This document shows, one piece after another, positions 1 through 5,749 of a stretch of 8,573 nt of DNA. The stretch is from Spirochaetia bacterium (GTDB taxonomy: Bacteria; Spirochaetota; Spirochaetia; Treponematales; Breznakiellaceae), in NCBI GenBank assembly GCA_026002045.1, contig BOAV01000099.1:1-8573 (forward strand). The letters are read 5' to 3'. Under the pieces are notes generated by a model that was not told the origin of the DNA, searched no databases, and worked only from the letters and a program-made list of their open reading frames with translations. Position numbers and translations under genes: made by a program. The first letter of the stretch is position 1, and every line of letters starts with the position of its first letter.

Positions 1-132
1 GAGGCCAGGGCCCAGCCGGAAGTCAATGTTCAGCCGACTGAGGAAGCCAAAGTTCAGCCCTCTGAGGAAGGTAAGGATCAGCTGTCGGAGAAATCCAAGC
101 TGAAGTCCACGGTGGTCGTGGCAAGCGAATAA
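1..132 (+). CDS. C-terminal end of an acidic repeat-tailed protein (5' end outside window)
   Basis: Frame 1 is open from the first base to a TAA at 130-132 and gives 43 residues with no start codon in the window. The tail is rich in Glu, Gln, Pro and Lys and contains three 8-residue units, VQPTEEAK, VQPSEEGK and DQLSEKSK (codons at 28-99), preceded by a shorter AQPEVN. The end, STVVVASE, has no anchor or sorting signal. Such low-complexity charged tails are usually disordered linkers or surface-exposed tails. The body of the protein lies upstream, so its function cannot be named. It reads in the same direction as the TPR genes, 78 bp before the first of them. Confidence 0.7.
   Translation, partial: EARAQPEVNVQPTEEAKVQPSEEGKDQLSEKSKLKSTVVVASE
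28..99 (+). repeat. Three tandem 24-bp repeats coding 8-residue units
   Basis: Units run 28-51, 52-75 and 76-99, each beginning GTTCAG or GATCAG and encoding (V/D)Q(P/L)(T/S)E(E/K)xK. The first two units are clearly closer to each other than to the third. The array may continue leftwards in degenerate form, since CAGCCGGAAGTC occurs at 13-24. Confidence 0.65.
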
Positions 133-148
133 GCGGAATACCCTTTAC

Positions 149-200
149 CCGGGCTTTCCCCTATAGGGGAGAGTTCGGGCGCTCGTTCGCCCGGAATTTT
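149..200 (+). promoter_or_regulatory. Structured leader: two hairpins plus T-tract just before the RBS
   Basis: Between the end of the first gene (132) and the lipoprotein ATG (211) lie a palindromic hairpin TCCCCTATAGGGGA (157-170) and a second hairpin, TTCGGGCG (174-181) with CGCCCGGA (188-195), loop CTCGTT, followed by TTTT at 197-200. CCGGGC at 149-154 is also complementary to GCCCGG at 189-194, so an alternative long-range stem competes with the second hairpin. The second hairpin plus T-tract resembles a weak intrinsic terminator. It ends directly at the GGAGG ribosome site, leaving no room for a promoter after it. An attenuator or processing structure is therefore as likely as a plain terminator. 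This is read from the sequence; no folding energies were computed. Confidence 0.4.
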
Positions 201-205
201 GGAGG
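201..205 (+). promoter_or_regulatory. Ribosome binding site GGAGG deciding the start at 211
   Basis: GGAGG lies 5 nt before the ATG at 211. An in-frame TTG at 199 overlaps this site and would add four residues (M/L-E-V-E) before a normal lipoprotein signal, so ATG 211 is the better start. Confidence 0.8.
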
Positions 206-210
206 TTGAA

Positions 211-978
211 ATGAAAAAGCTTTTAATGGCGGCGGTCCTGGTAACGCTGCTTTGTACGGCCTGTGTGACAAATAGAGCCAAGGGGGACGCCATTTCGCTG
301 CTGGAGCGCGGTATTTCCTTTGCTATTCGTGAAGATTATGATACGGCGATAGCTGACTTCACCGGCGCCATTAAACTCGATCCAAAATTTTCCGCCGCTT
401 ATAATCAGCGCGGTATTGCCTATGCCTATAGGGGTGATTACGCTAAAGCCATAAAGGATTATACCAGGGTAATCAGAAACGATCCCAAATCTACCGCCGC
501 TTATACCAGCCGGGGGAACGCATATTTCAAGATACATGATTATGACAGAGCCATAAAGGATTATACCAGGGTAATCAAACTTTATCCTAATTCCGCTGCC
601 GCCTATTATAATCGTGATAATGCCGGGGCCTATTACAAGCGCGGTAATACCTACCTCGCCAAGGGCGAATACGATAAGGCCATAACGGACTATACCAAAG
701 TAATCAGTATTAGTCCCAATTATGCCGCAGCCTATTACAAGCGCGGTAATGCGTATTACGCCAAGTCCGATTATGACAAAGCCATAGCGGATAATACCCA
801 GGTAATCAGAATTTATCCTGAGTCAGCCGCTGCCTATAACAGCCGCGGCAGTGCATATTACAACAAAGAGAATTATGACAAGGCCGTGGAGGACTTTACC
901 ATGGCGCTTGAAATTAATCCCGATTATGCCATAGCAAAACGGAACCTTGAAATCGTACGGCAGGCACGGGAATATTAA
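211..978 (+). CDS. TPR-repeat lipoprotein, six TPRs
   Basis: This is a 255-residue predicted exported lipoprotein that probably acts as a protein-protein scaffold in the envelope; no enzymatic motif is seen. The N-terminus MKKLLMAAVLVTLLCTAC is a lipoprotein-type signal with the acceptor Cys likely at 18 (-3 to -1 is C-T-A, a relaxed lipobox of the kind spirochaetes tolerate); Cys15 is a second candidate. Six 34-residue TPR units follow, at about 29-62, 63-96, 97-130, 140-173, 174-207 and 208-241, with the TPR pattern RGxAYxxxGDYDxAIxDYTxxIxxxP. Residues 131-139 (AYYNRDNAG) are an orphan repeat beginning that breaks the 34-residue register. A short basic helix ends the protein. The paralogous 20-repeat gene starts 26 bp downstream, suggesting tandem duplication and co-transcription. 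Family and localisation are fairly sure; the binding partner is unknown. Confidence 0.88.
   Translation: MKKLLMAAVLVTLLCTACVTNRAKGDAISLLERGISFAIREDYDTAIADFTGAIKLDPKFSAAYNQRGIAYAYRGDYAKAIKDYTRVIRNDPKSTAAYTSRGNAYFKIHDYDRAIKDYTRVIKLYPNSAAAYYNRDNAGAYYKRGNTYLAKGEYDKAITDYTKVISISPNYAAAYYKRGNAYYAKSDYDKAIADNTQVIRIYPESAAAYNSRGSAYYNKENYDKAVEDFTMALEINPDYAIAKRNLEIVRQAREY
601..627 (+). repeat. Orphan partial TPR unit inside the lipoprotein gene
   Basis: These nine codons (AYYNRDNAG) resemble the first nine residues of a TPR unit (AYYKRGNAY) and are immediately followed by a complete unit starting AYYKRGNTY. They look like the scar of an unequal exchange that removed most of one unit. The reading frame is kept. 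Confidence 0.6.
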
Positions 979-1004
979 GCCGTAGAAGAGGCTGGGGTGG
1001 CAAT

Positions 1005-3164
1005 ATGCGAAAAATTGTATTGGCGGTAATGCTGTTCATGCTGCTGTTTACATCCCATGTGGCAGCCCAGGTTGATAGTAATGCCCAGGCCTTGCTGGAG
1101 AGCGGCAATGCGTATTATGAAAATGGTGAGTATGATCAGGCCATAGCGCATTACACCTGGGCGAGGGGAATTGATCCCAATGTTGCCGCGGTCTATGTCA
1201 ATCGGGGGAATGCCTATTCCGCCAAGGGTGATTATGATTCGGCCATAGCTGACTACACCGAGGCAATCAGACTTGATGCCGATGCCTATAACAACCGGGG
1301 GGACGCGTATTTTAACAAGGGCAGGTATGATCTGGCGATAGGGGATTACACCCGGGCGCTCCGGTTCCAACCCAACAATCAGTATATCTATTTTTTTCGC
1401 GGTGTTGCGTATCATTCCATGGGCGATTATGATTCGGCAATAACAGACTACACCCGGGCGCTCATCATAGATCCCGATTACGAGGCTGCCATTAACCTCC
1501 GGGGGGACGCGTATTATGCCAAGGGCAATATCAGCAAGGCCATAGAGGACTACACCAGGGCAATCGGATTTGGACCCGAGCATACCTGGGCCTATACCAT
1601 CCGGGGGGATGCGTATTATGCCAATGGTGATTATGACCGGGCTGCTGCGGATTACACCCGGGCTATCAGGCTTGATCCCATGGGCGCCCCTGCCTATTAC
1701 AATCGCGGCAACGCCTATTCTCTCCAGGGCGATTATGATTTAGCGATAGCGGACTATACCCGGGCAATCAGTATTAATCCCGATTATGCCAATGCCTACA
1801 GCAGCCGTGGTAATGCCTATAGCAGCAAGGGCGATTATGATCGGGCAATTGAGGGTTATACCCAGGCGATCAGAATTAATCCCGATGATGCCCTTGCCTA
1901 CAATAACCGCGGCAGTGCATATAATAATAAAGAGAATTATGATAAGGCAATTGGGGATTACACCCAGGCAATCAGAATTAATCCCGGATTTGTCGTTGCC
2001 TATAATAACCGGGGCAGTGCATATAATAACAAGGGTGATTATGATTTAGCGATAGCGGACTACACCCAGGCAATCAGTATAAATCCCGGGTCTGCCGCCG
2101 CCTATTATTACCGTGGTAATACATATAATAACAAGGGTGATATAAACAATGCGCTGGCGGATTATGCACAGGCGGTTAAACTTGATCCCGGTTATGCCGC
2201 CCGTGCCTATAGCAATAGCAGCGTTGCGTATAACTATAAGGGTGACTATGACAAGGCGATAGAGGCCGGCACCCAGGCAGTTGAGATGAATCCCAATGAT
2301 ACCGTTGCTCTTTTCAACCGTGGGCTTGCATATCAAAAGAAAGGCAATATAGACAAGGCAATTGAGGACTACACCCGGACAATCAAAATTAATCCTAATG
2401 ATGCCCTTGCCTACAATAACCGCGGCGCCATGTATAACGATAAGGGCGACTATGACAGGGCGATAGCAGACCTTACTCAGGCAATCAGAATCAATCCCGA
2501 TAATGCCGCCGCCTACAATAATCGCGGTAATGCCTATAATAACAAGGGTGATTATGATTCGGCCATAGCGGACTACACCCGGACAATCAGCATTGATCCC
2601 AGGGATATCGCTGCCTATTACAATCGTGGGCATACCTATGACGACAAGGGCGATTATGATTCGGCCATAGCGGACTACACCCGGACACTTGGCATTGAGC
2701 CCGGGGATGCCGCCGCCCATTACAATCGCGCTCTTGCGTATCAGAAAAAAAACAGTATAGAACAGGCCATAGCGGACTATACCCAGGCAATCAGAATTAA
2801 TCCCGATTACGCCTCCGCCTATAACAACCGTGGTATTGCCTATAAAGATAAGGGCGATTATGCGTTGGCCATAGCGGACTACACCCAGGCAATCAGAATT
2901 AATCCCGGCCTTGCCCCTGCCTATAACAACCGCGGGAATGCGTATAAAGACTCAGGGGATATAGACAGGGCAATAGCGGATTACACCCAGGCAATCAGTA
3001 TTGATCCTGATTATGCCAATGCTTATAGCGGCCGCGGCAATGCCTATTACATGAAGAAAGATTACCGGCAGGCAATTGTTGACTATACACAAAACCTGAA
3101 ACTTGATCCAAATAACGCTGAGGCCCAAAAATGGCTTGAGGAAGCCCGGAAACAGCAGCGTTAA
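1005..3164 (+). CDS. Secreted protein with 20 tandem TPR repeats
   Basis: This is a 719-residue protein made almost wholly of TPRs and predicted to be exported, probably as an elongated superhelical protein-binding scaffold. The N-terminus MRKIVLAVMLFMLLFTSHVAA is a Sec signal peptide with a probable signal peptidase I site VAA|QVD at 21/22; there is no lipobox. Twenty units occupy residues 29-706, all 34 residues long except unit 2 (31, lost its last three) and unit 11 (35, one extra Arg). The consensus is AYNNRGNAYNNKGDYDxAIADYTQAIRINPD, unusually rich in Tyr and Asn. The C-terminus (707-719) is a short charged helix. There is no catalytic domain, membrane segment or anchor. The gene lies 26 bp after its six-repeat paralogue; the upstream GGGGTGG stretch (994-1000) is a mediocre ribosome site. 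Partner and pathway cannot be deduced. Confidence 0.9.
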   Translation: MRKIVLAVMLFMLLFTSHVAAQVDSNAQALLESGNAYYENGEYDQAIAHYTWARGIDPNVAAVYVNRGNAYSAKGDYDSAIADYTEAIRLDADAYNNRGDAYFNKGRYDLAIGDYTRALRFQPNNQYIYFFRGVAYHSMGDYDSAITDYTRALIIDPDYEAAINLRGDAYYAKGNISKAIEDYTRAIGFGPEHTWAYTIRGDAYYANGDYDRAAADYTRAIRLDPMGAPAYYNRGNAYSLQGDYDLAIADYTRAISINPDYANAYSSRGNAYSSKGDYDRAIEGYTQAIRINPDDALAYNNRGSAYNNKENYDKAIGDYTQAIRINPGFVVAYNNRGSAYNNKGDYDLAIADYTQAISINPGSAAAYYYRGNTYNNKGDINNALADYAQAVKLDPGYAARAYSNSSVAYNYKGDYDKAIEAGTQAVEMNPNDTVALFNRGLAYQKKGNIDKAIEDYTRTIKINPNDALAYNNRGAMYNDKGDYDRAIADLTQAIRINPDNAAAYNNRGNAYNNKGDYDSAIADYTRTISIDPRDIAAYYNRGHTYDDKGDYDSAIADYTRTLGIEPGDAAAHYNRALAYQKKNSIEQAIADYTQAIRINPDYASAYNNRGIAYKDKGDYALAIADYTQAIRINPGLAPAYNNRGNAYKDSGDIDRAIADYTQAISIDPDYANAYSGRGNAYYMKKDYRQAIVDYTQNLKLDPNNAEAQKWLEEARKQQR
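1089..3122 (+). repeat. Tandem array of 20 ~102-bp TPR-coding units
   Basis: The TPR units are conserved at DNA level as well as protein level. For example, a 36-bp stretch at 2550-2585 recurs exactly at 2652-2687 (one unit apart), a 29-bp stretch at 1959-1987 recurs exactly at 2880-2908, and a 26-bp stretch at 1224-1249 recurs at 2544-2569. The period is 102 bp except for the 9-bp deletion in unit 2 and the 3-bp insertion in unit 11. Such identity indicates recent duplication or gene conversion, and makes repeat number prone to change and to assembly collapse. Confidence 0.9.
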
Positions 3165-3216
3165 CGGAAAGCTCGAATTCAGCTCCTGCCGCCCCTAAAA
3201 AGGCACTAAAGTCTCT

Positions 3217-3252
3217 ATGGCAGATACCGATAAAAAAATATGCGTAAATTGA
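3217..3252 (+). other. Possible 11-codon leader ORF overlapping the glucosaminidase start
   Basis: An ATG at 3217 opens MADTDKKICVN and ends with TGA at 3250-3252, 10 bp beyond the ATG of the glucosaminidase (3240) in another frame. The glucosaminidase has no visible Shine-Dalgarno site (ATACCGATAAAAAAAT precedes it), so translation through this mini-ORF could couple the two. The mini-ORF itself has at best a weak AAAAAGG upstream (3197-3203). It may be chance. Confidence 0.2.
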
Positions 3253-3839
3253 TACTTGCAACCTTGGTGGTTGCTCTAGGGGTCGCGGTTCAAGGTTTTG
3301 CTGAATCGCCTAAGTCGAATCTAGTGGCGGCCATACCCTCTTCCGGCGCCATTATGGGGAAAGGCCGATTGAACACGATGCAGTTGGCCGATGTTTTGCT
3401 CGCAGAAAATCCGGCTCTGGATAAAGGGTTTGCCCAGGATTTTTCCCGGATGTACATCACGGAGGCGGCTGCCGAGGGGGTTAACCACGACATTGCCTTT
3501 TCCCAGATGTGCGTGGAAACGAATTTCTTTAAATTCGATGGTCTGGTGACCAGGGATTCGAACAACTTCGGCGGCATCGGTGTGATCGACGAACAGAACC
3601 GGGGCGTGCGGTTTCCTTCGGCTTTGATGGGAGTAAGGGCACAGATCCAGCACCTGAAAGGGTATGCCACGAAGGACCCCCTGGCTCAGGCACGGGTGGA
3701 TCCCCGGTACTACAATATCCTCCACGGTTCCGCCCCGTTGATCTCTGACCTTTCCGGCCGGTGGTCCGCCAACATAACCTATGGGGAAGACCTGCGAAAT
3801 GTCACCGGAGAGAACGGCAAAAAACTGGCTCAGCGATAA
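3240..3839 (+). CDS. Secreted glucosaminidase-domain peptidoglycan hydrolase
   Basis: This is a 199-residue predicted endo-beta-N-acetylglucosaminidase (glucosaminidase family, as in FlgJ- and LytB-type domains) that would cut the glycan strands of peptidoglycan in the periplasm. The signal peptide is MRKLILATLVVALGVAVQGFA with probable cleavage before Glu22. The catalytic domain covers about 64-190: helix YITEAAAEGVNHDIAFSQM, then CVETNFFKF with the likely catalytic Glu93, then SNNFGGIGVID (108-117), matching the NxFGI motif of the family. GRWSANITYGEDL (173-185) matches the family's C-terminal W...YG segment. There is no LysM, SH3 or choline-binding domain, so it is a stand-alone catalytic unit of near-minimal size. 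The start is fixed by the signal peptide, although no Shine-Dalgarno site is seen. It converges with a SPOR-domain gene, whose family binds peptidoglycan, hinting at a shared wall-remodelling context. Confidence 0.85.
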   Translation: MRKLILATLVVALGVAVQGFAESPKSNLVAAIPSSGAIMGKGRLNTMQLADVLLAENPALDKGFAQDFSRMYITEAAAEGVNHDIAFSQMCVETNFFKFDGLVTRDSNNFGGIGVIDEQNRGVRFPSALMGVRAQIQHLKGYATKDPLAQARVDPRYYNILHGSAPLISDLSGRWSANITYGEDLRNVTGENGKKLAQR

Positions 3840-3857
3840 TCGATGGGAACAGGAGGG

Positions 3858-4235
3858 TTACCGGGTGGTCATTATATCCCGTGTAACTCTCCAGGCTTCC
3901 CATTCGTATTTGAATGGGCCGATACGAACGGCATAACGCCCTGAGTCATGTTCCCTGTCCTCTATTTTAGAATCGGGGATGTGTTTTTTAAGCGCCCGCA
4001 ATACTTCATCCGCATCGGCCTTTCTGTTTCCGTTAAAAATACCTATTTGCACCCAATAGTTCATCATACCGGGAACATCCCCAAGGGCAACGGGGACGAA
4101 GTCCCATCTAAATAAACGATTTTCCAGAGGAGAGAAACTCCGGCGATCCTCGGCAATAAAATTTTGCCATTGCATGACCGCCGTTTTTGCATCAAGGTAT
4201 TCCCCCCCTGTATCCCCACTGGGTACAGGGGACAT
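3858..4235 (-). CDS. SPOR-domain protein without export signal
   Basis: This is a 125-residue protein whose C-terminal half (about 60-123) fits a SPOR domain: YWVQIGIF, a helix with Ala/Leu (ADEVLRALKK), then YAVRIGPFKYEWEAWRVTRD, the typical V-GPF-A-x-A half. SPOR domains bind peptidoglycan, normally denuded glycan, in the periplasm. Residues 1-59 are of unknown type and contain no signal peptide or transmembrane segment, which is odd for this family. The ATG (4235-4233) shares a base with the TGA of the upstream gene (TGATG). A TTG directly before it (4238) is possible, and a TAG in this frame 15 nt upstream of that TTG blocks any longer start. No good Shine-Dalgarno site is nearby, so translational coupling is likely. 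A G7 run (4202-4208) lies near the 5' end. It may really be the C-terminal domain of the upstream protein, split off by one base. Confidence 0.8.
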   Translation of the reverse strand: MSPVPSGDTGGEYLDAKTAVMQWQNFIAEDRRSFSPLENRLFRWDFVPVALGDVPGMMNYWVQIGIFNGNRKADADEVLRALKKHIPDSKIEDREHDSGRYAVRIGPFKYEWEAWRVTRDIMTTR

Positions 4236-5416
4236 CAAGGGTGGCTGCTACCCGCCTTGAGGTAGTTGATACTATTGATAAGACTTCTCCTAATCACAAC
4301 TTTTGCATCTTCCGTCATGGTTTCATCCAGAATGAAATATATCACCACCGATTCCGGTGTTTCGAGGTTGTTTTGTACATACAACTGGGCAGCCCTTGTC
4401 CCCAGAGTATTATTATTCGGATTGATGTTGAACACATTTCCACGTTGACCTTCTGTGAACACTTTTTCAGGTTGACGCTTATCGAAGCTCCTCTCGTTGT
4501 TGATAGTAAAATTGAAGCTGACGTCTCCGTTGGATTTAATGGCTCCTTCTGGTATCCAGATAACACTATCCGGTTCGTACAGTTCTTTCGGTTCGGATGT
4601 AATATCCGTGATGGACCAGCCATTATTCTGATAGACCGTTCCTTCAATGTAATTTTTATCGTCGATCTTGAACCTGAGGCGTTCTCCGTTGAAGGGAGCC
4701 CTCAACACGGCGGTAAGGGTCATCTTATCGTTTACCTTGTTCATCTTCATGGTGATATTCGATAGTGCAGCGGTCAAATCCTCCAGGGTCCCTTGTGTAG
4801 CATACGCCCGCTCCGTAGCGATAGATTCACGCTCCGTCTGCCAGGCGGTATAATTCAGGCTAAGAGAATAGGCCTGTATCGGCTTGCCCCGGATGGTGGT
4901 TTCGCGGAGTTTTTTATTGATGAACGCTGAATACGCGTCCGGATTCCGGCTGTCTAACCGGGTGGGTTTGAGTTTTTCAAGGGAAGCAGCCTTCACTTCA
5001 TTCAGAATAAGGGCAGCGGAACCAGTATCGTGGCTGCCGGTAATAGTCACTATGTAGACCGAATCAACTTCGGAAGGAATCTTATTGTTTTCTTCCTTAT
5101 TAACTAAATCGGCCATCGCTTTATTGACCGCGTATAGCATAGCGGCGTTGCGAATACTGTCGCTTTGCGGTTCGGCCCGTGGACCAATCGGGGCATACTC
5201 ATACAGTGCCTTCGAGATCGGATCATTCGCATTTGCGCTATCCGCTGCAATAATTCCCGGCTCCAGTTTTCCGAAAGCCGGTTCCTTGACATCATCGGAA
5301 AAGGACAGTATCCCCACGTAGGTTCCGGGAGGTTCTTGAGCCGCCACTGAGACAGCAGTGAACATTGCCGCCAAGGCAACACTCATAGCAAAAAAATTAG
5401 GACCGAGCTTCTTCAT
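4235..5416 (-). CDS. Secreted protein with degenerate vWA-like motifs
   Basis: This is a 393-residue protein with a Sec signal peptide (MKKLGPNFFAMSVALAAMFTAVSVAA, likely cleavage before Gln27) and no lipobox or later membrane segment. I do not recognise a named gene. N-terminal parts resemble later strands of a von Willebrand A fold: YVGILSFSDDV (33-43), helix AAMLYAVNKAMADLV (91-105) and DSVYIVTITGSHDTGS (118-133), similar to the usual IVTFTDGxDxGS strand. The C-terminus VVIYFILDETMTEDAKVVI (357-375) resembles a first strand with a DxTxT metal-site motif. The central part (about 232-310) is beta-rich and holds NYIEGTVYQNNGWSITDI. The start is supported by AAAGGGG 6 nt upstream and by a consensus promoter. 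It is probably an envelope adhesion or assembly protein, but that is inference. Its TGA overlaps the SPOR gene's ATG. Confidence 0.78.
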   Translation of the reverse strand: MKKLGPNFFAMSVALAAMFTAVSVAAQEPPGTYVGILSFSDDVKEPAFGKLEPGIIAADSANANDPISKALYEYAPIGPRAEPQSDSIRNAAMLYAVNKAMADLVNKEENNKIPSEVDSVYIVTITGSHDTGSAALILNEVKAASLEKLKPTRLDSRNPDAYSAFINKKLRETTIRGKPIQAYSLSLNYTAWQTERESIATERAYATQGTLEDLTAALSNITMKMNKVNDKMTLTAVLRAPFNGERLRFKIDDKNYIEGTVYQNNGWSITDITSEPKELYEPDSVIWIPEGAIKSNGDVSFNFTINNERSFDKRQPEKVFTEGQRGNVFNINPNNNTLGTRAAQLYVQNNLETPESVVIYFILDETMTEDAKVVIRRSLINSINYLKAGSSHP

Positions 5417-5422
5417 TAAAAA

Positions 5423-5429
5423 CCCCTTT
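5423..5429 (-). promoter_or_regulatory. Ribosome binding site AAAGGGG for the vWA-like gene
   Basis: On the minus strand AAAGGGG ends 6 nt before the ATG at 5416. It is preceded at once by a run of seven G (5430-5436) that could shift spacing or be a slippage site. Confidence 0.65.
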
Positions 5430-5453
5430 CCCCCCCAAAGCTCAATGTGGCTA

Positions 5454-5483
5454 ATTATATACGGAATTTTCCGATACTGTCAA
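5454..5483 (-). promoter_or_regulatory. Consensus sigma70-type promoter with an inverted repeat in its spacer
   Basis: Minus-strand TTGACA (5483-5478) and TATAAT (5459-5454) are both perfect consensus hexamers with an 18-bp spacer. Transcription would start near 5447, giving a leader of about 30 nt to the ATG at 5416. The spacer holds the inverted repeat CGGAA-TT-TTCCG (5462-5473 on the + strand), placed where a repressor could block polymerase. This is the strongest promoter seen in the window. Confidence 0.8.
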
Positions 5484-5741
5484 CGCCCCGGCGGCCCTAA
5501 AGATGGCTTCTGTACCTTGTATTTTGGAACCGGCTCATTTAAATCAATCTTTTTTTCATTTTTTTTCTCAAATTTCGATCCAAAACCGCAAGTCAGTGCC
5601 CTATATAGGTGTGCGTATTTAGCGCATCGAAAAATGAGCGGTGAGTAAATTACATCGGGTAACGAAATTACACACTCCTCATTACTAACTAAATTTTGGG
5701 GTTTTGTATGTTTGGGAAATTGGGAAAATTAGGGGAAAAAA
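5484..5741. other. Divergent intergenic region upstream of the secretion operon
   Basis: No gene is seen here. Contents, left to right: T-rich tract at 5550-5577; the perfect palindrome CCTATATAGG (5600-5609); a small hairpin TGCG (5612-5615) / CGCA (5623-5626) with a 7-nt loop; direct repeats AAATTACA at 5647-5654 and 5665-5672 (18-bp period); and A/G-rich steps before the peptidase gene. The operon promoter must lie here, but I find no convincing -35/-10 pair on the + strand. TATATA at 5602-5607 and TTGTAT...TTAAAT around 5517-5544 are only weak candidates. Confidence 0.45.
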
Positions 5742-5749
5742 ATGCATAG
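5708..5749 (+). other. Possible 13-codon leader ORF before the prepilin peptidase gene
   Basis: ATG at 5708 opens MFGKLGKLGEKNA and stops with TAG at 5747-5749, overlapping the ATG at 5742 in another frame. The DNA is a run of related purine-rich steps, GGGAAATT, GGGAAAATT and GGGGAAAAA. The GGGG at 5698-5701 is 6 nt upstream. This could be a coupled leader peptide or simply a fortuitous frame across the ribosome-binding region. Confidence 0.2.

Noticed and set aside
1786..2049. Plus-strand open frame in another phase of the TPR array
   Set aside because: It is an alternate-frame shadow of the 20-TPR gene; its repeated MPMPT/IIMI pattern only mirrors the DNA repeats.
2046..2720. Long minus-strand open frame (224 codons) with periodic hydrophobic residues
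   Set aside because: It is the antisense of the TPR array: the 102-bp period copies openness from unit to unit, giving a 34-residue periodic Val/Ile-rich translation. There is no ribosome site and no independent codon signal. The same holds for the minus-strand frames at 975-1583 and 223-537.
1089..3122. CRISPR-like or satellite repeat array
   Set aside because: The regular 102-bp repeat is fully explained by 34-residue TPR units in an intact reading frame; there are no spacers.
3321..3725. Minus-strand frames opposite the glucosaminidase gene
   Set aside because: The plus strand carries a clear signal peptide and catalytic motif; the opposing translations are Pro/His/Arg-rich shadow sequence.
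4187..4765. Plus-strand open frame of 192 codons
   Set aside because: It lies antisense to the vWA-like gene, which has a signal peptide, ribosome site and consensus promoter. This frame has none and its translation shows no recognisable domain.
5550..5577. T-rich tract as an intrinsic terminator
   Set aside because: No G/C-rich hairpin precedes the T-runs on either strand, and no gene ends there.
5600..5640. Possible cyclic-di-GMP or other riboswitch before the secretion operon
   Set aside because: Only a 4-bp stem and a 10-bp palindrome are visible; none of the conserved core motifs of known riboswitch classes that I can recall are present.
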